Origin: Arenibacter sp. ARW7G5Y1
GTDB taxonomy: Bacteria > Bacteroidota > Bacteroidia > Flavobacteriales > Flavobacteriaceae
Reading direction: 5' to 3'
Assembly (NCBI RefSeq): GCF_003201775.1
Contig: NZ_QJJZ01000015.1
Location: 62,001-126,000 of the forward strand
DNA: 64,000 nucleotides
Shown: one piece after another, positions 27,218-35,371 of the stretch
Layout of the letters: each line of letters begins with the position of its first letter
Position numbering within the stretch: position 1 is the first letter of the stretch
Notes under the pieces: model-generated
Told to the model about the DNA's origin: nothing
Databases searched by the model: none
Seen by the model: only the letters and a program-made list of their open reading frames with translations
Translations under genes and position numbers: made by a program

Positions 27218-28750
27218 ATGAACAAAACAGCAAATCAAATGCTTGTTATTTTTGGGGCATCAGGAGATTTAACTGCTAGAAAGCTGGTTCCGGCTTTATT
27301 TAACTTGTACAAGGCAAAACAACTCCCTGAGAATTTTGTGGTATTGGGAGTAAGTAGGAGCAACATGACCGATGGTGAGTTTAGGAGGAAGGTCGTCCAG
27401 GAAAGCACTTACCTGAAGGAAAAGGTAAAGGATGCCTCCACAGATTTTATAGACACCTTTGCAGATAAGTTTTTTTATGAGGATCTTGGGGATGATTACG
27501 GTAAGGTATACAGTAAGTTGTCAACTAGAATATCGGACTTGGATGATAAATTCAGTACCGGGGGCAATTATATATTTTATCTGTCGACCCCACCCAGTCT
27601 TTATGAGCTAATTGCAAAAAATCTTTCCGAGCAAGGTTTAAATGACGAAACCAACGGCTGGAAGCGAATTATTGTTGAGAAGCCATTTGGTTATAGTTTG
27701 GAGACGGCCAAAGAACTAAATATTGGTTTGCAGACCTATTTCAAGGAATCCCAGATCTATAGAATTGACCATTATTTGGGTAAGGAAACGGTACAGAATT
27801 TATTGGTAACCCGTTTCTCCAATAGTATTTTTGAACCACTTTGGAACAGAAACTATATACACCATATAGAAATCACCAATGCCGAAAGTGTTGGTGTGGA
27901 AAAAAGGGGCGGGTATTATGATAAATCCGGTGCGCTTCGCGATATGTTCCAGAACCATTTATTGCAAATTGTCTCTTTAATAGTAATGGAACCACCAATA
28001 GATGCCAGTGCGCAGGAAATAAGGAACGAAAAAGTCAAGGCATTAAAATCATTGCGGATTATGCGCGATGAGGAAACCTTGTATAATAATACGGTAAGGG
28101 CACAATACTTGTCATCCGTAATAGACGGTAAAAAAGTAAAGGGGTATAGGGAAGAGGAAGGTGTTGATCCCAACTCCAAAACGGAGACCTATGCCGCCAT
28201 TAAATTTTTCGTGGATAATTGGAGGTGGAAAGATGTCCCCTTCTATGTGCGCACCGCCAAAAGAATGCCTACCAAGGTAACAGAAGTGGTAATTCATTTT
28301 AAATCACCGCACCACCAAGTGTTCAAAAATTCTGATATGAACAACAAGGACAACCAGTTGATCATAAGGATTCAACCGGATGAAGGCATCCTTATTAAGT
28401 TTGGGGTGAAAGTTCCCGGGCAGGGCTTTACCGTAGAACGGGCCAATCTGGACTTTTACTATTCCAATCTGGCAGATAATAATGTAATGGATGCTTATGA
28501 AAGATTGTTGTTGGATGCCATGCAGGGAGATGCAACCCTTTACGCCAGAGCGGATGAAGTGGAAGCTGCATGGGAGTTTGTAGATCCCATATTGGACTAC
28601 TGGAAGAATGGTTCGGATGTAAACATATATGGCTATTCTTCGGGAGTTTGGGGTCCAACCAATTCGGACCGTTTATTGGAAGGGGACCTAAAGTGGAGGA
28701 ATCCGGGTGAAAACTTGGCCGATGACCCCGGTTTCTGTGTTATTAAGTAA
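27218..28750 (+). CDS. zwf: Glucose-6-phosphate 1-dehydrogenase
   Basis: 510 aa from the ATG at 27218; a TTG nine codons upstream is less likely. First step of the oxidative pentose phosphate pathway. IFGASGDLTARKLVPALF (NADP loop, about 9-26) and the active-site signature RIDHYLGKETVQN are intact. A TATCTTCG box at 27112-27119 (one mismatch to the -7 consensus) may be its promoter. Followed after 25 bp by pgl. Confidence 0.97.
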   Translation: MNKTANQMLVIFGASGDLTARKLVPALFNLYKAKQLPENFVVLGVSRSNMTDGEFRRKVVQESTYLKEKVKDASTDFIDTFADKFFYEDLGDDYGKVYSKLSTRISDLDDKFSTGGNYIFYLSTPPSLYELIAKNLSEQGLNDETNGWKRIIVEKPFGYSLETAKELNIGLQTYFKESQIYRIDHYLGKETVQNLLVTRFSNSIFEPLWNRNYIHHIEITNAESVGVEKRGGYYDKSGALRDMFQNHLLQIVSLIVMEPPIDASAQEIRNEKVKALKSLRIMRDEETLYNNTVRAQYLSSVIDGKKVKGYREEEGVDPNSKTETYAAIKFFVDNWRWKDVPFYVRTAKRMPTKVTEVVIHFKSPHHQVFKNSDMNNKDNQLIIRIQPDEGILIKFGVKVPGQGFTVERANLDFYYSNLADNNVMDAYERLLLDAMQGDATLYARADEVEAAWEFVDPILDYWKNGSDVNIYGYSSGVWGPTNSDRLLEGDLKWRNPGENLADDPGFCVIK

Positions 28751-28775
28751 TTTTTAATCAAACAAAATATAATAG

Positions 28776-29486
28776 ATGCATATTAATATATCCCCCACGA
28801 AAACGGAAGTTGCCAAAAACTTCTCCGATTATTTGGAAGCACTTATCACAGAGAATATTACAACCCATATCGCCTTGTCCGGGGGTAGTACGCCTAAGGT
28901 GGTCTTTGATTATATGGCAGAGCATTATAAGGAGGTGGATTGGTCTACGGTTCATTTGTATTGGGGAGATGAACGATGTGTTCCTCCTACCGATCCGGAA
29001 AGTAACTATAAAATGACGGTAGACCACTTGTTATCCAAGATCAATATTCCCAAAGATAATATTCACCGAGTGCATGGGGAAGATCTGCCGGAATTGGAGG
29101 CAGGAAGATATGGAAAGGTCTTGGAGGAGGAATTGCCCATAGTGGACAACATGCCTCAATTTGATTTGGTTATTCTCGGTATGGGCGATGACGGACATAC
29201 AGCTTCTATTTTTCCACATGAAATAGGCCTTTGGGACTCCAAGAATAACTGCGAGGTAGCAATTCATCCAGATTCGGGACAAAGACGTATTACCATTACC
29301 GGGAAGCTAATAAACAATGCGAAGACGGTAGCATTTTTGGTGACGGGCAGCAGTAAGGCAGAAAAAGTTAGGGCCATAATTGCGAGGGAGGAAGGCCATG
29401 AGAGCTATCCCGCTTCTTTGGTAGCGCCTTCATCCGGGGAGTTAATTTGGTTCTTGGACGAGGAGGCCGCGGCCCAAATAAATTAG
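28776..29486 (+). CDS. pgl: 6-phosphogluconolactonase
   Basis: 236 aa of the NagB/DevB family. Hydrolyses 6-phosphogluconolactone between the zwf and gnd steps. ALSGGSTPKVVFDYMAE (about 34-50), WGDERCVPPTDPESNY and GMGDDGHTASIFP are the family boxes. It ends in a four-base overlap with the convergent thioesterase gene. Confidence 0.96.
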   Translation: MHINISPTKTEVAKNFSDYLEALITENITTHIALSGGSTPKVVFDYMAEHYKEVDWSTVHLYWGDERCVPPTDPESNYKMTVDHLLSKINIPKDNIHRVHGEDLPELEAGRYGKVLEEELPIVDNMPQFDLVILGMGDDGHTASIFPHEIGLWDSKNNCEVAIHPDSGQRRITITGKLINNAKTVAFLVTGSSKAEKVRAIIAREEGHESYPASLVAPSSGELIWFLDEEAAAQIN

Positions 29487-30034
29487 GAGGGGTCTAGATT
29501 TATTTTGACATTTTCATGGTCCAAATCCTTCAAGTAGTCATTCATTTTAAATTGGGACGATTCAAATTGACTGCTTCGAGACATTGATTGTTTTTTCCGT
29601 TGAATACTACGTGCAAACCTGCGAACGCCCTGTTCGTCTTCAATGATCAGACCGGGCACAGGAGTGCTTCGGCCCTCCGAATCCTTCGCTACCATAGTGA
29701 AATAGGAGGAATTACAATGTTTTCTTTTCCCAGTGGTTACGTTTTCGGATTCTACCCGGACACCTATGACCATGGAGGTACGTCCTGTATAATTTACGGA
29801 GGCCTTTAACGTAACTAATTCCCCAACTTCAATGGGGTTTAAAAAATCTACCTTGTTCACCGATGCTGTAACGCAATACTTTCTTGAGTGTTTTGAGGCA
29901 CAGGCAAAGGCTATTTGATCCATTAGGTTTAATATGTGGCCACCGTGTACTTTTCCCCCAAAATTGGAATGGGACGGCAGCATTAATTGGGTTATGGAGA
30001 CTCTGGATTGTCTGGCACTTTTAAATTCGTCCAT
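29483..30034 (-). CDS. Acyl-CoA thioesterase (hotdog, BFIT/YciA type)
   Basis: 183 aa from the ATG at 30034 (MDEFKSARQSR), chosen over an upstream start because it matches family length. The hotdog core GGKVHGGHILNLMDQIAFACAS holds the catalytic-type Asp, and VDFLNPIEVGELV and TGRTSMVIGVRV are further family segments. The C-terminal Ser/Gln-rich tail (about 150-183) is an extra. Cytoplasmic acyl-CoA hydrolysis, chain length unknown. Confidence 0.9.
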   Translation of the reverse strand: MDEFKSARQSRVSITQLMLPSHSNFGGKVHGGHILNLMDQIAFACASKHSRKYCVTASVNKVDFLNPIEVGELVTLKASVNYTGRTSMVIGVRVESENVTTGKRKHCNSSYFTMVAKDSEGRSTPVPGLIIEDEQGVRRFARSIQRKKQSMSRSSQFESSQFKMNDYLKDLDHENVKINLDPS

Positions 30035-30039
30035 GGTTT

Positions 30040-30396
30040 TTAATTTAAGTGGGGGGAGTTTTCCTTTTCTACGGAAGTGACAAAATATTTGGTATCTCCC
30101 AACCAAAAGAAGGTCCTGTAGCGCTCTATATAGGTTACTTTAACATAAGAACCTTGATATTCCTTCAGTTTGGCAATTACATCGTCCTTTAAAACCGAAA
30201 AGGAGAAAATCTGTGCTCCGGATATTCCTTGACTTATTTCACCCTCCCATGTTTTTATAAGCACTCCTTTACGGCTTATTTTGATAAGTTCTCCCGAGCG
30301 GATTCCTTCACTATAGGGAACAAAATATACAAATAAAAAATAGGCAGTCATAATTAGGACCAGGCCTAGCAAGGTAAATCCGAGTATTTTTTTCAT
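30040..30396 (-). CDS. Small membrane-anchored protein, conserved type
   Basis: 118 aa: N-terminal helix (about 4-26), then YSEGIRSGELIKISRKGVLI, KTWEGEISQGI and a C-terminal beta-rich part. It resembles a flavobacterial protein sometimes labelled 6-phosphogluconate dehydrogenase, a label with no support in its sequence. The stop lies 5 bp before the thioesterase ATG, so they are cotranscribed. Confidence 0.7.
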   Translation of the reverse strand: MKKILGFTLLGLVLIMTAYFLFVYFVPYSEGIRSGELIKISRKGVLIKTWEGEISQGISGAQIFSFSVLKDDVIAKLKEYQGSYVKVTYIERYRTFFWLGDTKYFVTSVEKENSPHLN

Positions 30397-30414
30397 ACTT
30401 AATGTTTAAGTTAG

Positions 30415-31764
30415 CTAAAGTAAGGTTAAAGGTTCTTCATTCCCGTCATCATCATCCTCGGCTCTTTTCAGGAGAGAATCGGGAATGGATTTTTTTGCTT
30501 TGGCGCCCATTTTTTTTAATTTCTCTATACTGGTAATTATATTTCCCCTACCGTCGACCAATTTGTTCATAGCTCCCTTATATTCGGATTTTGCTTCATC
30601 CATTTTTTTGCCAACCTTCATCAAATCGCCAACAAAACCTTCAAACTTATCATATAAGGCTCCCGCCTGACGGGCAATTTCAATGGCATTGCGTTGCTGT
30701 TTTTCATTGTTCCACATGGTATCTATAGTCCGTAGGGTAGCCAATAGGGTGGAAGGGGTTACTATGATAATGTTCTGCTCAAAAGCTTTGTTGTACAGGT
30801 TGTTATCGTTGTTTATTGCAATGGCAAATGCAGGTTCTATGGGAACGAACATAAGTACAAAATCCGGACTCTCCATTTCATAAAGGTCCTCATATTTTTT
30901 TGCTGATAGCTGGTCCACATGCCTCCTGAGGGAATTGATATGATCTTTAAGGAATTTATCCTTTAGCTCATCCTCGGCATTTACATAACGTTCATAATCC
31001 GTAAGGGAGACCTTGGAATCTACGATCATCTTTTTGCCGTCGGGCAGGTTTATGATCACATCGGGTAGCACCCGACTTCCATCTTCTCGGGTAAAACTTT
31101 GTTGTACCGTATATTCACGATCCTTTTCCAAGCCCGACTTTTCCAGAACGCGTTCCAATACCAATTCGCCCCAATTGCCCTGCATCTTACTGTCCCCTTT
31201 TAGGGCCTTGGTAAGGTTTTCCGCCTCTTGGGTTATTTTAAGGTTTTGTGTTTGAAGATTGGCCAATTGTTCCTTGAGGGCGGAATGCATGCCTACACTT
31301 TCTTTTTGGCTGTCCTCCACCTTTTTCTCAAAAAGAATTATCTTCTCTTGTAGGGGGGTCAATATATTTTTAATGTTCTCCCTGTTCTGTTCCGTGAATT
31401 TGGTGCTCTTCTCGTCCAAAATTTTATTGGCCAGATTCTCGAATTCCTTGGTAAATTTTTCCTGTAATTTCTCTACCTCCCCTTTTTGTTCCCGATTTTT
31501 GAGGTCCAAATTTTCCATTTCTGCCTGATAACGGACTATTTTATTCCCCAATTGCTCCTTTTCGGATTGTAATTGCGCTTTCTGCTCCTCGGCATCGATA
31601 AGCCTCTGCTCCAAGGTGCTGAGGTTTGCTCTCAATTGTTGTTCGCGTTCCAAAAGGGCGCTTTGACTGGATTTTGTTTTTAGATTTTGGATATAATTCC
31701 CTAAGAAATATCCAATTGCCAGGCCAACTATGGCAAGGACTGCATATACTAGCAATTCATTCAT
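30415..31764 (-). CDS. rmuC: RmuC-family DNA recombination protein
   Basis: 449 aa. N-terminal membrane helix (about 4-22), a long coiled coil (about 30-170), and the nuclease-like RmuC domain (about 190-400; GNWGELVLERVLEKSGLEKD, PDVIINLPDGKKMIVDSKV, FVLMFVPIEPAF). RmuC limits inversions at short repeats. Directly upstream of the two-gene thioesterase operon and next to the reverse transcriptase island. Confidence 0.95.
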   Translation of the reverse strand: MNELLVYAVLAIVGLAIGYFLGNYIQNLKTKSSQSALLEREQQLRANLSTLEQRLIDAEEQKAQLQSEKEQLGNKIVRYQAEMENLDLKNREQKGEVEKLQEKFTKEFENLANKILDEKSTKFTEQNRENIKNILTPLQEKIILFEKKVEDSQKESVGMHSALKEQLANLQTQNLKITQEAENLTKALKGDSKMQGNWGELVLERVLEKSGLEKDREYTVQQSFTREDGSRVLPDVIINLPDGKKMIVDSKVSLTDYERYVNAEDELKDKFLKDHINSLRRHVDQLSAKKYEDLYEMESPDFVLMFVPIEPAFAIAINNDNNLYNKAFEQNIIIVTPSTLLATLRTIDTMWNNEKQQRNAIEIARQAGALYDKFEGFVGDLMKVGKKMDEAKSEYKGAMNKLVDGRGNIITSIEKLKKMGAKAKKSIPDSLLKRAEDDDDGNEEPLTLL

Positions 31765-31812
31765 GTTAATGATTTAATATAATATGTTAAAAGTAAATAA
31801 ATAATAAGGAAT

Positions 31813-33330
31813 TTATTCAGATAAAGTTTGGTTTGAGTTAGAGAAATCATATTTCAGTATGGTCTTTTGTAGAATTTTCCAATGATTTTTTACTTGTCTT
31901 TTTATCTCAGGTGCTTCTAGTTCTTCAGATGCCTTGTAGGCATATTTTAGGTAATTACCTCTGAATTTTCTCCAAAATGATTTAGTTATCGGTTGGCCAT
32001 TTTTATATATTGTTCTTTTCGCAGGCAATTGTCTTGCTTTAACCCCCTTAAAAGTGAATAATCTATATAACTTTCTTTTATAAAGTGGAGCTTCATCTAA
32101 AAGATATTTTTCCTTGATACTTTCAACCCTTTTATGCTTTCGTTTAACAGTTTGCTTCATTTCCCTGTAAAAATTAGCCAGGTTCTTAGATTTGATTAAA
32201 GTTTGATAGCCATAGAATTCAAATCCTAAATAGTTTAGTGGTAAATTTTCTCGTAAAGCACCAGAATTAGTAATTCTAAAGGATTGCAGTCTATTTTTGT
32301 GGATTTTAAAAAGTGTTTTTTCAGTTTTTTCTAAGGATATTTTTAGTTCAAGTTTCTCAATTTCTTTTATTATATAATCTTTAACTAGTTTTATTTGATT
32401 CTCTTTACATAGAACGATAATATCATCTGAATATCTTCTGTAAAAAACATCATTTTTAATAGAAAGTACATTGATAATAGCCTCATCAAAGGATAACATA
32501 TAAATGTTTGCAAGTAGGGCGCTAATGGGCAGGCCTTGCGGAATTCCGATAAGCTGTTTTCTGTTATTTTTATTTTGATTTTTATATATGGTAATGGAAG
32601 AATCTAAAAGATGTTCTATTTTTTCAAAGAAAGTATGCGTACCTGTCTTTTTATGTTTTGATAATTCTTTTTCATCAAAATGGCCTTTTTTAGTCTTTAG
32701 ATCGTTCAGTTTTACATAAGAAAAACGTGTGGCAGATTTAAAAACATTAAAATGGTCTTTTGGTAAGGTTTTCTTTTTTAAAATTTTAGCCCAAGCTAAT
32801 TTTAGCATTTGATGATTAAGAGTAGGGAAAAAGTTTTCAATGTCCAAAACCAATGAAACACAGTTTTCTCTTCGTCTTATTTCTTCAAAAACATCTTTGG
32901 CAAAATGGACGTTATTTTTAAATTTTAGATTATCATCTGACCTAATTTGTCGATAAGCGGTAATAGCCCCTGATAGCAATGGGCTTTTGTTAATATATTC
33001 TTCATACTTAGGGGTTAATATTTCCTGCGCATAATAAGAATAAATATGTGCATCGATATGTGTAGCATATAAAATTTTTCGAATTTTGACATTTGAAATT
33101 ATTCTACCGTCTTTTAATTTTTTATGCGAGCGCTTTATTTCATTTTCGAAGTTAGATTCTTTGTATCGTCTTTGTTTAATTTCCTTAAAAATGAGAGGTA
33201 AGAAAGAATGTCTCGATACTTTATTCTGGTCCGAAACATAATGTTTGATTCTTATTCTTTTTGATCGCGGGGTCTTATTAGAAAAGTGAGGATACCCCCT
33301 GTCTTTAAACCAATCTTTTGTTTTCTTCAT
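31813..33330 (-). CDS. Reverse transcriptase, unassigned group (candidate defence RT)
   Basis: 505 aa. RT motifs in order: LVLDIENFFPTLNH (motif A, catalytic Asp about 163), GIPQGLPISALLANIYM (motif B, 262-278), YRRYSDDIIVLC (motif C, YSDD 300-303), then LEKTEKTLF and LNYLGFEFYG (366-375). All three catalytic Asp are intact. N-terminal extension of about 85 residues starts KDWFKDRGYPHFS; a basic C-terminal region of about 130 residues (KRKHKRVESIKEKY, RKFRGNYLKYAYKA) has no maturase X or endonuclease signature. Codons are strikingly AT-rich versus rmuC, pointing to transfer. Single RT genes with an adjacent noncoding RNA include defence systems DRT2 and DRT9; I cannot assign it to either. Confidence 0.9.
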   Translation of the reverse strand: MKKTKDWFKDRGYPHFSNKTPRSKRIRIKHYVSDQNKVSRHSFLPLIFKEIKQRRYKESNFENEIKRSHKKLKDGRIISNVKIRKILYATHIDAHIYSYYAQEILTPKYEEYINKSPLLSGAITAYRQIRSDDNLKFKNNVHFAKDVFEEIRRRENCVSLVLDIENFFPTLNHQMLKLAWAKILKKKTLPKDHFNVFKSATRFSYVKLNDLKTKKGHFDEKELSKHKKTGTHTFFEKIEHLLDSSITIYKNQNKNNRKQLIGIPQGLPISALLANIYMLSFDEAIINVLSIKNDVFYRRYSDDIIVLCKENQIKLVKDYIIKEIEKLELKISLEKTEKTLFKIHKNRLQSFRITNSGALRENLPLNYLGFEFYGYQTLIKSKNLANFYREMKQTVKRKHKRVESIKEKYLLDEAPLYKRKLYRLFTFKGVKARQLPAKRTIYKNGQPITKSFWRKFRGNYLKYAYKASEELEAPEIKRQVKNHWKILQKTILKYDFSNSNQTLSE

Positions 33331-33344
33331 AATAAAAAAAGTAA

Positions 33345-33660
33345 GGGAAGTTCTCGCGCGTATTTATAACAAAATACAACGTAACGTCTCCAAAGACTGA
33401 ACCATTAGCCGAATTCTCGACTCACGCTGAATCTGTACGTACCTTTGCCTTTAAATCTGGCGCAGGTGATAAATATAATCCTAACAGTTGTCCATATGAT
33501 TGTAATAATCACATTAGCTTGGGGTAAGCCCCGAATGCTTATTAAACTTGTAGAAATAATACTTATGTTTCTTTCATTAAGCCTAGACCCAACGTTGGGG
33601 ATTTGGTTAATGAAAGAAATTTACAACTTTCCTAATCTCCGTATTTATTATCCCTTTTAA
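33345..33660 (-). ncRNA. Candidate structured RNA upstream of the reverse transcriptase
   Basis: On the RT strand the 468 bp before its ATG has no credible ORF but strong secondary structure. A perfect 13-bp stem TTTCTTTCATTAA / TTAATGAAAGAAA (33619-33607 with 33580-33568) encloses a 26-base loop that itself contains the palindrome CCCAACGTTGGG (33588-33599). A second hairpin GGGG-CTTA-CCCC flanked by CATT/AATG lies near 33505-33540. The boundaries are a guess. By analogy with RT systems it could be a template or guide RNA, or a regulatory leader. Confidence 0.4.
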
Positions 33661-33682
33661 ATAGAAAAGGTCGGATTAAGCG

Positions 33683-33700
33683 ATTAATCAATTGATTAAT
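33683..33700. promoter_or_regulatory. 18-bp palindrome in the divergent promoter region
   Basis: ATTAATCAATTGATTAAT is a perfect palindrome between the RT/RNA unit (minus) and the 224-aa gene (plus), about 100 bp before the latter. Suitable as an operator for a dimeric regulator; no regulator is encoded in the island. Confidence 0.35.
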
Positions 33701-33798
33701 ACGATAGCTCAACAAATGTTATATTTCTTTAACTAAAGAACTTCCTTACTTATTCGTAAATGTAAGATTTTATTCTATTTTTATAAAAAAAATCTAAT

Positions 33799-34473
33799 AT
33801 GTCAGCATTGTCAAATTTTGAGATTGGAGATATTGTAACATTAAAGACCCATCCTTTATTGAATAATGATGCAAAAAAAATTATAGAATTTCCAGCTCAA
33901 GTTCCTCCATTAATGTTGGTAAAGGAAGTTCTAATTGAAAGAAAAGAAAAGAAAAAGATATACAGTGATGAGATTGAAAATGCAAGGATATCTGACCTAG
34001 TGAAATATCTTTGCATATATTTTAATGGTAATAAAGGGGAGTTTGTAGAAGTAACACTTTATCATTCTTTATTAGAAAGTTACAAAAAGTTAAAATATTA
34101 TAGAGAATTTGAAAAAGATAAAAAGGTAACAATTGAACTAGACGATCAGTTAATTCCTGAAGTTTTGAGGTACAGTTTAATTTCTGAATATGAATATGGA
34201 AAAGTAGTTCAGTTAAAGACTAAGAAACTGGAACAAAGAAAATCATATAGTGGAGCTGGTGAAAGAATCCCTGGCGCAACCTTTCAAACTCCGGATTTTT
34301 TGCTGACGGGAGTAAAAAATGAATCACAAACGGATTTATATTATCCGGATGGTAAGACAAAAAGAAAAATCACTAAACAACTGTATAAAATAATGTGGTT
34401 TAATAGCATTCAACAAAAATTTAGTGAATACTTCTTACCGAAGGAATTTTTAGTAGAAGGTTTAGAGATGTGA
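33799..34473 (+). CDS. Unknown protein of the reverse transcriptase island
   Basis: 224 aa, AT-rich like the RT. It begins with a possible small beta-barrel segment (FEIGDIVTLKTHPLL ... PPLMLVKEVLIE ... YLCIYFNGNKGEFVEVTLYHSLL) that recalls GDVV-x-LKS-type YodC-like domains, but the match is weak. A basic stretch with KTKKLEQRKSYSGAGERIPG, then a C-terminal part FNSIQQKFSEYFLPKEF. No signal peptide or membrane helix. Divergent from the RT; convergent with btuD, whose stop lies 3 bp away. Could be an RT partner or unrelated cargo. Confidence 0.7.
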   Translation: MSALSNFEIGDIVTLKTHPLLNNDAKKIIEFPAQVPPLMLVKEVLIERKEKKKIYSDEIENARISDLVKYLCIYFNGNKGEFVEVTLYHSLLESYKKLKYYREFEKDKKVTIELDDQLIPEVLRYSLISEYEYGKVVQLKTKKLEQRKSYSGAGERIPGATFQTPDFLLTGVKNESQTDLYYPDGKTKRKITKQLYKIMWFNSIQQKFSEYFLPKEFLVEGLEM

Positions 34474-34476
34474 TAT

Positions 34477-35271
34477 TTACTTATTAACTCTAAAAGAACC
34501 CGTTTGTGCATCGAAAGTAATGGTGTCTATAGGGAACAGATTTTCAAAACTTTTCTTTTGTATCAATTCGCATGGAGATCCAAAGCTACTCTGGTTTTCT
34601 TTTAGTATCAATATTTTATCGCACAACTGAATCGCAATTTCAATTTCATGGGTAGTAAAGAGGATAGTCTTGTTGGTTTCGTGGGCAATGGTTTTGAGTA
34701 ATTTTAGTATTTGTACCTTATGGTATAGGTCCAGATGCGTCGTAGGCTCATCCAGTAAAATTAGCTGGGTGTCCTGGGCTATGGCCCTGGCGATCATTAC
34801 ACGCTGCAATTGTCCGTCACTGAGTTCATAGCATTTTTTGGACTTTAATGCTGAAATACGGACCATGTCCAGGGCCATGGATATTTTGTCATTATCTTTT
34901 TTGGTAAGTGTTCCCAGCCAATTGGTGTATGGTTGTCTACCTAGACTGACCAGCTCCAACACCGTTAGGTTTTTGGAGGCGATGGGTTCTGTTAGTACCA
35001 CACTAATTTCCGATGCCAGCTCTTGAATGGAATGATGTTCCAAGGACTCTTTGTTCAAAGTAATCTTGCCGGACAATTTGGGCTGTACATTGCCAAGTGT
35101 GCGCAATAAGGTTGATTTTCCAATCCCATTAACGCCAACTATGGAGGCGAGTTCTCCTTTAAATAGGGTAAAATTAATATCCCGGGCAATGCAGGATTGT
35201 TGCTTGCCGTTGGAATAACCTATGCTTAGGTTTTCCGTTTTAAGGGCAATATGTGGAGTAAAATTATCTAT
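34477..35271 (-). CDS. btuD: Vitamin B12-type ABC transporter ATPase, no ordinary start codon
   Basis: 264 aa as written. Walker A GVNGIGKST, Q-loop near LTEPIASKNLTVLELVSLGRQPY, signature YELSDGQLQRVMIARAIAQD (LSDGQ), Walker B LILLDEPTTHLD and the switch His in LFTTHE are intact, so the ATPase should work. The open frame runs to a stop at 35293-35295 but holds no ATG, GTG or TTG before Walker A; I place the start at the ATA at 35271 (an ATT at 35283 is the alternative), where a mutated ATG would fit family length. An internal TTG at 35106 would lose Walker A. Works with the permease at 35372. Confidence 0.85.
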   Translation of the reverse strand: MDNFTPHIALKTENLSIGYSNGKQQSCIARDINFTLFKGELASIVGVNGIGKSTLLRTLGNVQPKLSGKITLNKESLEHHSIQELASEISVVLTEPIASKNLTVLELVSLGRQPYTNWLGTLTKKDNDKISMALDMVRISALKSKKCYELSDGQLQRVMIARAIAQDTQLILLDEPTTHLDLYHKVQILKLLKTIAHETNKTILFTTHEIEIAIQLCDKILILKENQSSFGSPCELIQKKSFENLFPIDTITFDAQTGSFRVNK

Positions 35272-35371
35272 TTTTAGGTAAATTTTAGGTTGCTAAGTTA
35301 TTGGTTTTTGCTGTTCTTTACGCTACTATTTTATTGAAGGTACTTTAGTACTGCCCAATATTGTCAAGAGA

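Noticed and set aside
31813-33330. Group II intron maturase, retron RT or DGR RT
   Set aside because: No X/endonuclease domain or intron RNA ends (group II), no NAxxH/VTG pair (retron), and motif B is the ordinary PQGLPIS rather than the DGR SQ form; no template/variable repeat pair was seen.
31788-34490. Short AAGTAAATA copies near both ends of the RT island as attachment repeats
   Set aside because: Only nine bases, in inverted orientation and in AT-rich sequence; chance is the simpler explanation, and no integrase is present.
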